In this document: piece by piece, positions 1 to 7,204 of the stretch
Layout: every line of letters begins with the position of its first letter
How positions within the stretch are numbered: the stretch's first letter is position 1
Origin: Akkermansia muciniphila
Lineage (GTDB): Bacteria > Verrucomicrobiota > Kiritimatiellia > RFP12 > JAAYNR01
Length of the DNA: 34,810 nt
Reading direction: 5' to 3'
NCBI GenBank assembly: GCA_945870025.1
Contig: CAMBQN010000029.1
Coordinates: 1-34,810 of the forward strand
Notes under the pieces: generated by a model
What the model was told of the DNA's origin: nothing
The model's database searches: none
The model's input: only the letters and a program-made list of their open reading frames with translations
Position numbers and translations under genes: made by a program

Positions 1-1
1 G

Positions 2-298
2 GTGTCGCCCCTGATGTCCCTGGGCTCGACCCTGCCGGACCAACTTCTGGTGAGGATGGACATGAACCCCGTCACGAAGAAACGGGGAGGGTTCATGCAG
101 ACGTGGTACCAGGTCGTCAACGCGCAGGGCGAAAACACCACCGGCTGGCGTCTACCCGGGAAGGCGGAATCGCCCGACGAGGAGACTCCGTACCAGTATG
201 GTCTATACATTGCGGGGGGTCGGATCGTGCTATTCGATCCGGACTCCGGCGACGCGCTGGCGTACGAGCACGATCCGGGCGACGGGGCGAAGAAGTGA
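2..298 (+). CDS. C-terminal end of a PQQ-like beta-propeller protein (5' truncated by window edge)
   Basis: Only the last 98 or so codons are in the window; the frame is open to the left edge, so the real start lies upstream. The tail (GWRLPGKA..., then DPDSGDALAYEHDPGDGAKK) matches the C-terminus of the next gene and of the orphan module at 6661-7068, so this is the end of a tandem paralogue. The repeated 'D-P-x-S-G-D-x-LAYEHDPG' blade is the kind of strand seen in PQQ-like propellers. The GTG at position 2 is a frame opening, not a start I would defend. The stop is followed directly by the 9-nt-period array. Confidence 0.75.
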   Translation: MSPLMSLGSTLPDQLLVRMDMNPVTKKRGGFMQTWYQVVNAQGENTTGWRLPGKAESPDEETPYQYGLYIAGGRIVLFDPDSGDALAYEHDPGDGAKK

Positions 299-303
299 GG
301 AAG

Positions 304-366
304 TCGAAAGAATCGAGGGAATCGACTCATTCGAATCAATCGATTCTCTCGAATCCATCGACAGGA
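304..366. repeat. Tandem array of seven 9-nt units, each beginning TCGA
   Basis: TCGA occurs at 304, 313, 322, 331, 340, 349 and 358, exactly every 9 nt. The five intervening bases vary (AAGAA, GGGAA, CTCAT, ATCAA, TTCTC, ATCCA, CAGGA). The array fills the spacer between the stop at 296-298 and the start at 381. TCGA is its own reverse complement, so the period reads the same on both strands, and the array also folds into an imperfect hairpin. A second array of the same design lies at 4673-4726. Confidence 0.9.
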
Positions 367-380
367 GAGGAAAAGAAGCC

Positions 381-3300
381 ATGAGACTCGATTTGTCAAA
401 ACTGCATCGCCGCGGCCGCTGGTGCTGCGCCTGCCTCCTTGTTGTGACCTGCCTTGGCGCCGGCCGCGCGCTGGCGCAGGACGCCTCCACCAACGAGTAT
501 CCCCGGGCGGCCAACTCGGTCGTCGAGCCAGATGCGGAGGTGAACATCTGGCTGATCCGGGCGGCGAGTGCGATCCGCGCGGGACAACCGGACGTGGCGG
601 CGCCGCTGCTGAAGAATGTCATGCAGGCCGACCCGGCGGCGATGGCGTCCACCAACGGCTTTGTCTTCCGGCAGGCGCGAAAACTGGCCGCTGAACTGAT
701 CCGCGCGATGCCGGAGCGAACACGCGCCGCGTACGGCCTGGCGGCGAACGTCCCGGGGGAAATCCGGTCCGGTAGCGCGTCGGCGCCGGCTGACCCGGCC
801 TCGCTGGAGGTGCTGTATCGGGATACCCCGCCCGGCGCTGCGGCCAGAGAGGCCGGTATGCGTCTGGCCGGCATCTACCTCGACCAGGGACGGTTTGCGG
901 ACGCGCGTCGGGTCTTGCTTGAGCTGCTCGACGCCTACCCGGCGAGGCCCGGGCCTCGTTCGGAACTGCTGGCGCGCCTGGTGGTAGCCTGTTCCCGTGT
1001 GGGGGACGGATCGCAAGCGCAATGGGCTTGGTCCGAGCTTCAGAAGGAAAGCGACGCAAGCCGCTGGTCGGCTCTCGCAGCCGAAGTTCGCGCGGCGGCG
1101 GCGGCAGTGGCGGCGCCCGCGTCGAACGTCTGGGCAATGGCATACGGCGGTCCGGAGCGGGCTGGGGCCCCGCCGGTCCCGTGCCGGGATCTGGCGACGA
1201 ATGAAAGCTGGATCGTTGCGTGGGGTGTGAACCTGGCCCCGTCGTGGATCTATGACGATGAACTGGACAACGCGGTTTCGACGAATCGAGCTCGGGGCGT
1301 GAGCCGCGATGCGGTTGTGGCTGAAATGACGCGGGCGAACCGGCGGCCGTCGGAGGGGACCCTCTTCTCCGGAAACCGGGCCTGGCTGAACCGGGCGGAC
1401 GAATCTGTCGTGGCCGATCTCGACTCGGGCATCGTGCTTCAACGTGTGCCCAACACGGCCGGAAGCGTCGCGTCCTATTCGGGGCGTGCCAATAGCCTTG
1501 CCGTCGCGGCCAGCCTGATCGGAGGCCGGGTCTATCGAATCGTAGATGGAATCAATCCCGCCCTTCGGTCATCTGGGAGAAGAGGGAAAAGAATTACCGA
1601 CATGCCCTGCGGTAATGCGCTGGCGGCCTACGACACGGCGACGGGAAAGCCGCTCTGGCGTCTGGGGCGTGAATTTCCGCCGGGGGCGCAGGGAAAGTCG
1701 GGAGAACGCTGGCGCGTGAATGCGCTCCGCTTTGTCAGTTCGCCTGTATCGTGCGCCGGCCGGTTGCTGGCGCCGGTTGACGATGGCGCCAGCCTCGGCG
1801 TGGTGGCGCTCGACGCGGAGAGCGGAGCGGCGGTGTGGCGCACGCACGTCGCGTACGGTTCCATGGAAGGTCTTCTGCGGATGACGCCGCTGACGGTGGA
1901 TGGCGCAGCCGTCTATCTCTGCAGCGGCAAGGGTGTGGTCAGCGCCCTGGACGCCTTCGATGGGACCGTGCTGTGGTCGGCGCTGTACGACTCGCTCGGG
2001 GAGTCCGCCGTGACCAACGCGCCCGACTCGGGCAAGGACGGCGCGCCGGTCGCCGATGTGCCGCCGCCCGTCGGGCTGGGGTGGGAGGAAAACCTAGTGG
2101 TGATCGAGGGGAATGCGGTGGTGGCGTTGCCGGCTGACGCGCGGGAGCTAATCGCGTTGCATCGGCGCAGCGGGGCGCTGCTGTGGCGGCGTCCCACGCC
2201 CGAGGGCGTAGACTACGCGGTTGGCCGGCGCGGCGCGAGCCTGGTTGTCGCCGGCGCGCGGGCCGTGGCGTGCGTGGATTTGGGGACCGGACGCGAACGC
2301 TGGCGGAAGGCGATCAGCGGGAGCACGGGGCGCGGCGTGTTGCGCGGGCAGGAGGTGCTGATCCCCTGTGATCGGAGGATTCAGCGCCTGCGCATCGAGG
2401 ACGGAGCGGACCTGGGCTCGATGCCGGCGCAGACCCTGGACGATTTGCCGCTGGGAAACCTGTACGTGCGCGGCGACCAACTGCTGGTGGCCGGGCCGGA
2501 ACGGCTGTATGCGCTGGTCGGCGCGAACGCAGTGTTCGCGGAGCTGCGCGAACAGCTCGCGCGGCAACCCACGGCGGAGGCGTATGCGAAGCGGGGCGGC
2601 ATGCTGGCGGGACTGGGCCGGCATGTCGAGGCGGTGGCGGATCTGCGCGAGGTCTGGAAGCAGCAGCGCGGCTCGGCCGGAGAGGGCGCGGCACGCGCCC
2701 GGTTGACGGCGGAACTGTATCGCGCGGCGGAGCAGGATCCGGGGGCGGCGGACCGCTTCCTCGCAGAGGCGCGCGAGCTCGCCGTCTCGGACAAGGATCG
2801 GGCCGAAGCCGCCTGGCGAGTCGCGCAGGCGAGCGAGCGGAAGGGCGATACCCAGGCGGCGTTGACCCTGTACGCGGCGCAGTTGACGGCGCCGGACGCG
2901 CGCATTCGCTGCGGCCCGGACTGGGAGGCTTCCGCCCGCCTGCTGGCCGCCCACCGCATCCGTGCGCTGCTGGCCCGGGACGAGGCAGGTCTGCGCGCGC
3001 TCCTGGAGAAACCGGCGGAGCAGGCACTGACGCGGCTGGGACCCCAGGCGGAAGGCGCGGCGCTGGTCGAAGTGGCGACGCTGTTTGCGGGAACCGCGGC
3101 GGGCAAGGCGGTCGCGCTCCAGGCCGCGCAGACGGCGGCCGGGCGGAACGATTTCGGCATTGCCGCGGCGATTCTGCAACGAGCCCTGGCCTTGTCCCCG
3201 GCGTCGTTCCGGGCGGAGATTGCCGGCGAACTGGCGCGGCTCTACGAACGAATGAAGTGGCCCCGGGGGGTGGCGCGGTTGCGCGAGGAGTGGCCCCGGC

Positions 3301-4667
3301 TCGGCGGCGGCGCGCCGCTGCCGGATTTTCTGGCGTCCTCCGTCACGAATGTTGCGCCCCCCGCTGGCGCACCCCTGCCCCTGCCACCCTGGCGGTTGCG
3401 CTGGAAGAAAGGCCCCAATATGAGTTGCAGAACGATTGTGCCGTCGGGACTGCTGTACGCTCAGTTGAACGGCACGGTGGGACAGGTACACGTGGTGAAT
3501 TTCGGGTGTTTGTCATTGGAGACCGGGGTGCCGCGCTGGCAAAAGGACGGCTCCGGCACATTCGCGGTGCCCGAAACGTCGCTCGATGACTGTTTAGCTT
3601 CTGTCGTAGGGGATCGCATCCAGTTCCGGGAGTGGGAGGCCGGCCAACTTGTTCCGGGCGTCACCGGATCGCTGGATATATGGTCCGGCGCTGTTATTAC
3701 CAATGACGTGTTCTGCACTTCGTTCAATACCAATGCAGGAAGCGGCGTCTTTGCGGCCTTGTCGAGCGAAGTGAGCGTGCGGGTTGTCGCACGCGGCAAC
3801 GTTCTGATGGGCGAAGACATGCTGACGGGCACGTGCGCCTGGATGTTGACATGGGCATGGAGCGGATCGCCGATAGTCGGTACGATGCTCGCGCCGGACG
3901 GATCGCCGTCGGTGTTTCCGCAAACCGGCCATTTTTGGGCGCGGACTTATGACAACCGCGAGCATCTGGCGTTGGATCCGCTGACCGGCGAGGTGTTGTC
4001 CCGGCGTTCATTGGAGCCCGCCAACGCCCGCGCGGTCTGGACCGGGCATGCCTTCGGAATCTGGGGCGTGGCCGTTGAAGATAAGAGACTGGTCGTGAAG
4101 GATCCGCTAACAGGCGTTACCAACTGGATGTCGCAGCCGGACGTTGTCATCTTCAAGCATCAGATCATGGAGCGTGGCACGGTACTGGTCGAGACCGAGG
4201 CGGGCGAGTTGCTCTTGCTGGACGGGGCGAACGGGAAAGTCCTGAGCCGGTCGGGGGATGCGCGGTTCAATTTCAGATGGGCGAGAGGCGAGGGCGATGT
4301 CGTGGTCGCAAATGGCATCGGCGAAAACTGGTCAGAAATCATGGTTCTGGACCCGGCCGTCGGTACACCGATATTCCAGGGCACAAGCAGCAATATGTTC
4401 GACACCGTCGCGTTCTTCGGCGCGAGCATGACGAACACCTGTCTCGTCAAGGACCGGTCCTTGAAACGGACGCATCTACTCCGGGTCGTCAGGGGAAGCG
4501 GTGAGAACCCGAACGGCTGGTGTTTGCCGCTGCCCGCGGATCGCCAGTATGCGGACCGCTGTTTCCCCAGGCCGTTCTTCACCCGGGACCTGATCATGGT
4601 GCAGGATCAATCCGGCAGCGACATTCTCGCCTACGAGCACGATCCGGGCGATGGGGCGAAGAAGTGA
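381..4667 (+). CDS. Exported TPR / PQQ-like beta-propeller protein, 1,428 aa
   Basis: The start at 381 is chosen because it gives a signal peptide (MRLDLSKLHRRGRW, hydrophobic core CCACLLVVTCLG, then ALAQD) and has AGGAGAGG upstream; the frame stays open further left through the repeat array. Visible order: TPR-like helices (about 40-200); a PQQ-like propeller (about 250-720) with blades such as TGKPLWRLG, SGAAVWRTH, DGTVLWSAL, SGALLWRRP and TGRERWRKA; a second TPR-like helical part (about 720-1000); and a second propeller (about 1005-1428) with TGVPRWQKD, LTGEVLSRR and LTGVTNW. It ends in LAYEHDPGDGAKK like its neighbours. The likely role is periplasmic or surface scaffolding or ligand binding. 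No catalytic motif was seen, and a bound PQQ cofactor is not implied. The upstream gene is a paralogue. Confidence 0.85.
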   Translation: MRLDLSKLHRRGRWCCACLLVVTCLGAGRALAQDASTNEYPRAANSVVEPDAEVNIWLIRAASAIRAGQPDVAAPLLKNVMQADPAAMASTNGFVFRQARKLAAELIRAMPERTRAAYGLAANVPGEIRSGSASAPADPASLEVLYRDTPPGAAAREAGMRLAGIYLDQGRFADARRVLLELLDAYPARPGPRSELLARLVVACSRVGDGSQAQWAWSELQKESDASRWSALAAEVRAAAAAVAAPASNVWAMAYGGPERAGAPPVPCRDLATNESWIVAWGVNLAPSWIYDDELDNAVSTNRARGVSRDAVVAEMTRANRRPSEGTLFSGNRAWLNRADESVVADLDSGIVLQRVPNTAGSVASYSGRANSLAVAASLIGGRVYRIVDGINPALRSSGRRGKRITDMPCGNALAAYDTATGKPLWRLGREFPPGAQGKSGERWRVNALRFVSSPVSCAGRLLAPVDDGASLGVVALDAESGAAVWRTHVAYGSMEGLLRMTPLTVDGAAVYLCSGKGVVSALDAFDGTVLWSALYDSLGESAVTNAPDSGKDGAPVADVPPPVGLGWEENLVVIEGNAVVALPADARELIALHRRSGALLWRRPTPEGVDYAVGRRGASLVVAGARAVACVDLGTGRERWRKAISGSTGRGVLRGQEVLIPCDRRIQRLRIEDGADLGSMPAQTLDDLPLGNLYVRGDQLLVAGPERLYALVGANAVFAELREQLARQPTAEAYAKRGGMLAGLGRHVEAVADLREVWKQQRGSAGEGAARARLTAELYRAAEQDPGAADRFLAEARELAVSDKDRAEAAWRVAQASERKGDTQAALTLYAAQLTAPDARIRCGPDWEASARLLAAHRIRALLARDEAGLRALLEKPAEQALTRLGPQAEGAALVEVATLFAGTAAGKAVALQAAQTAAGRNDFGIAAAILQRALALSPASFRAEIAGELARLYERMKWPRGVARLREEWPRLGGGAPLPDFLASSVTNVAPPAGAPLPLPPWRLRWKKGPNMSCRTIVPSGLLYAQLNGTVGQVHVVNFGCLSLETGVPRWQKDGSGTFAVPETSLDDCLASVVGDRIQFREWEAGQLVPGVTGSLDIWSGAVITNDVFCTSFNTNAGSGVFAALSSEVSVRVVARGNVLMGEDMLTGTCAWMLTWAWSGSPIVGTMLAPDGSPSVFPQTGHFWARTYDNREHLALDPLTGEVLSRRSLEPANARAVWTGHAFGIWGVAVEDKRLVVKDPLTGVTNWMSQPDVVIFKHQIMERGTVLVETEAGELLLLDGANGKVLSRSGDARFNFRWARGEGDVVVANGIGENWSEIMVLDPAVGTPIFQGTSSNMFDTVAFFGASMTNTCLVKDRSLKRTHLLRVVRGSGENPNGWCLPLPADRQYADRCFPRPFFTRDLIMVQDQSGSDILAYEHDPGDGAKK

Positions 4668-4672
4668 GGAAT

Positions 4673-4726
4673 TCGAAAGAAGCGAGGGAATCGACTCATT
4701 CGATTCTTTCGAATCTGTCGATAAAA
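4673..4726. repeat. Second 9-nt-period TCGA array (six units), with an 11-bp inverted repeat
   Basis: TCGA occurs at 4673, 4691, 4700, 4709 and 4718, with GCGA (one change) at 4682, again every 9 nt. The order of units follows the first array (AAGAA, GGGAA, CTCAT, then TTCTT, ATCTG, TAAAA) with one unit fewer. ATTCGAAAGAA (4671-4681) is the perfect reverse complement of TTCTTTCGAAT (4704-4714), so the transcript can form a stem with a 22-nt loop. It lies between the stop at 4665-4667 and the start at 4739. Confidence 0.88.
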
Positions 4727-4738
4727 AGAAAGGAAGCT

Positions 4739-6637
4739 ATGAGACCTACTGTGTTCATTCGCTCCAGACGCGGTCTGGTGCTGTTCGGTCTTTTGGCCGC
4801 CGTGCTGGCGGCTCGAGCCAACCCGATCCGAAACGAGGATGGAATCCTTTTCGACGGCCAACCGGTCGGACCTCTGGGGACCGGCGCAACGAATCCGCCG
4901 ACGCGGGCCAAGGACGCTGCGCCGGCACCGGGGGCGGCGCCCGCCAAGCCGGATTTCAAGAAACTCGGCGAGTGGTTCGGGGAGGGCAACGAACTGATGA
5001 AGAAGAAGGAGTACGTCCAGGCGCTCGAGAAATACGAGGCTATTCTCCTGTCTCAGCCTGCGAACGCTCCGGTGCTGTACAACGCCGCCTGCGCGCATGC
5101 GCTCACCGGCGACAAGGTCAAGGCGCTGGAACGGCTGCGCAAGTCAGTCGAAGAGGGCTTTGTGAGCTTCGTCCACATCGCGCGCGATCCGGACCTCGAC
5201 AGCCTGCGCGGAGAGGCGGCTTACAAGAAGCTGTTCGCCCGGAAAGAGGAGTACCAGGAACAGGCGAGCGAGCGCGCCGTGAGGCTGATCACCGAGAATC
5301 TGGCGCGGCAGAAGATATCCACCAAGGCGTACAAGTCGGTCTACGACGGGGAGCGCCGCTTCGTCTATCTCTACGCCTCGTCAGACGACGCCTTCGCCCA
5401 GGTGCGCCGGGGCTTGGATGAGTTTGCGGATGGCCTCTGGCGCGATCTTTTGGATAACAAGCCGGAACAGCCGCTTTACATCGTGCTCCTGACCCCGGCG
5501 GATTGCCCCAAGGCCATGCCGCGCGGCGTGGGCGGGTTCTTCAATCAGGACAACAACACCCTGTTCTGCGCCGAACGACCCGCTTCCAAGCTGCTTCAGG
5601 CCAGCGTGGTGCTCCACGAGTTCACGCACGGCCTTCACTGGGCCGACCAGACGGCCCGTCAGCAGGAACATCCGATCTGGATCAAGGAAGGGCTTTCCAC
5701 GCTGTTCGAGTCCTCCCGGAGGGAGGACGGCAAGGTCATTCCGATCCCCAGCTACCGGATAGCGGTGATGCAGCAGGCGGTGAAAGCGGGCCGGTCGATT
5801 CCGTGGAAGATCTTTGTGTCGATCCCCAACGCCACATTTAATAGAAATTCAAACCTCTGTTATGCCCAGGCCCGGTGCATGTTTTTCTACCTCCAGGAGA
5901 AAGGGCTGCTCAAGGCATTCTACGACGAGTACACCCAGGCTTCGAATTACGCGGGCGACAAGTCCGCCCAGGAGGCGATCGAGGTGGTCTTTGGAAAGCC
6001 CGTCTCCGAAGTCGAGCGCGACTGGAAAGCGTGGGTGCTGAAACAGACGATCAGCGTCATCCCGTTCCTGGGCGTCATGACGGAAGAGAAGGATCAGCGG
6101 CTGGTCGTCAAGGCTGCGGTGCCCCAGAACCCAGCCGCGATTGCCGGCATCCGCAAAGGCGACGTGATCGTCTCTCTCGAAGGAACGCCCATTCAGACGA
6201 AGGATGACCTCATGGAGGCGGTGGTGCATCACGGCGTGGGCGAGGAGATCGAAATCCGGCTGGAACGGAATGGTGCCCCGCTGGATGTCAAAGCGAAGCT
6301 GGGAGATAGGCCCGAAATGACTGCATTCGCTCCGGGAGCGCCGAAACCGGCGGTGGAAAAGACTTCCTACCTGGGCATCGCCGTCGTCGAAGCGGACAAA
6401 GCCGTCCGGGCGCAGGACGTGGACCCGGATTCGCCGGCCGCGAAGGCCGGAATCGAACCCGGCTGGCAGATTCTGAAGTTCGACGCAGCCAACATCCAGA
6501 CCGTCCGCGATTATCTGGCCGCCTTCAGGAAGATCAAGCCCGGCCAGGCCGTGGAGCTGACGGTCCGAAAACCCGATGGAACGGAGACCTCCCTGAAGCT
6601 CGAAATCGGGACGGTTCCACCGACGCACGAGGAATAG
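4739..6637 (+). CDS. Exported TPR - HExxH metallopeptidase - double PDZ protein, 632 aa
   Basis: The start at 4739 gives a signal peptide (MRPTVFIRSRRG, then LVLFGLLAAVLAARA) and follows AAGGAAG closely. Residues about 75-150 are TPR-like (GEWFGEGNELMKKKEYVQALEKYE spans one helix pair). A zinc-peptidase core follows: H293-E-F-T-H297 with E317 in the IWIKEG segment 20 residues later, the gluzincin arrangement. The C-terminus has two PDZ domains, about 450-525 (NPAAIAGIRKGDVIVSLEG) and about 540-630 (SPAAKAGIEPGWQILKFDA). Known families with this core cleave peptides, and PDZ domains bind C-terminal tails. I infer a periplasmic or surface protease that may act on the large exported neighbours, several of which share conserved C-termini. 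The substrate is unknown. Confidence 0.83.
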   Translation: MRPTVFIRSRRGLVLFGLLAAVLAARANPIRNEDGILFDGQPVGPLGTGATNPPTRAKDAAPAPGAAPAKPDFKKLGEWFGEGNELMKKKEYVQALEKYEAILLSQPANAPVLYNAACAHALTGDKVKALERLRKSVEEGFVSFVHIARDPDLDSLRGEAAYKKLFARKEEYQEQASERAVRLITENLARQKISTKAYKSVYDGERRFVYLYASSDDAFAQVRRGLDEFADGLWRDLLDNKPEQPLYIVLLTPADCPKAMPRGVGGFFNQDNNTLFCAERPASKLLQASVVLHEFTHGLHWADQTARQQEHPIWIKEGLSTLFESSRREDGKVIPIPSYRIAVMQQAVKAGRSIPWKIFVSIPNATFNRNSNLCYAQARCMFFYLQEKGLLKAFYDEYTQASNYAGDKSAQEAIEVVFGKPVSEVERDWKAWVLKQTISVIPFLGVMTEEKDQRLVVKAAVPQNPAAIAGIRKGDVIVSLEGTPIQTKDDLMEAVVHHGVGEEIEIRLERNGAPLDVKAKLGDRPEMTAFAPGAPKPAVEKTSYLGIAVVEADKAVRAQDVDPDSPAAKAGIEPGWQILKFDAANIQTVRDYLAAFRKIKPGQAVELTVRKPDGTETSLKLEIGTVPPTHEE

Positions 6638-6660
6638 CCGGGAAACAGGCGTGGAACAGG

Positions 6661-7068
6661 ATGGATTTGCGTGAGCGATTCGATTACGCGGTGCCCAGCA
6701 TGGGCACCGACACCATCATCGCGTCTCGCAGGATGGAAAACGGGACCAACGAGGTCATGGTGCTCAATCCGGATGCCGATTCGAGCGGCTCGCGCTGGCG
6801 GCTTGACGAACAGACGCGTCCCCTGAGCACCCTCGTCCCGGCGCTGCCGGATCAACTGCTGTCGTCCGTGCAAGGACGACTCGTCGTCCACTCGCAAAAC
6901 GGAAAAACCAAAGGATGGCGCCTGCCGCGGAACAAGGATATCGGCGGCGATGCCGTCGCTTCGGCTTACTACAACCCCCTCTTCGCCGACGGTCTGATCC
7001 TGATGGTCAATCCGGCCTCCGGCGACGTGCTGGCTTACGAGCACGATCCGGGCGAGGGTAAAAAATAG
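6661..7068 (+). pseudogene. Orphan C-terminal module of the PQQ-like family (probable gene fragment)
   Basis: The 135 codons match only the last blades of the PQQ-like paralogues: GWRLPRNKD aligns with GWRLPGKAE, and it ends NPASGDVLAYEHDPGEGKK. There is no signal peptide and no upstream propeller, and the frame is already open across the end of the PDZ gene, so the ATG at 6661 may be accidental. The simplest reading is a remnant of a third paralogue whose 5' part was lost when the peptidase gene was inserted or when the array recombined. A small translated cytoplasmic protein cannot be excluded. No 9-nt array follows this copy. Confidence 0.6.
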
Positions 7069-7138
7069 CCTCATTCACAACCCACCATCGGCTGCACGTT
7101 TTGTAAGATAGTGCGTGCGTTTACGATGTACGATAGTC

Positions 7139-7144
7139 TATAAT
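7139..7144 (+). promoter_or_regulatory. Candidate -10 box (TATAAT) for the FGE-like gene pair
   Basis: A perfect TATAAT stands 61 bases before the start at 7205 in an AT-rich pocket of a GC-rich genome. No good -35 lies 16-18 bases upstream (TGCGTT at 7116-7121 is poor), so activator help or a chance match is possible. Confidence 0.4.
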
Positions 7145-7204
7145 TACGCCATTACTGCGGGAGGCGTGAATCCACAGAATCGCGAATGAGATGGGAAGTG
7201 CCCT

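Noticed and set aside
304..366. CRISPR-like array
   Set aside because: The unit is only 9 nt with a 4-nt conserved head and no unique spacers or cas genes; it is a short-period tandem array.
198..380. Upstream extension of the PQQ-like gene through the 9-nt array
   Set aside because: The start at 381 gives a proper signal peptide and ribosome site; the extension overlaps the previous gene and reads the repeat as low-complexity Ser-Ile-Asp.
2148..3491. 447-codon minus-strand frame inside the PQQ-like gene
   Set aside because: It is a shadow of the GC-rich plus-strand gene; Arg/Gln/Pro-rich with no recognisable motif or ribosome site.
7089..7098. 10-mer CGGCTGCACG shared with 16285-16294 as a regulatory motif
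   Set aside because: A single shared 10-mer with unalike flanks in GC-rich DNA is too weak to call; it is mentioned only as a side note.
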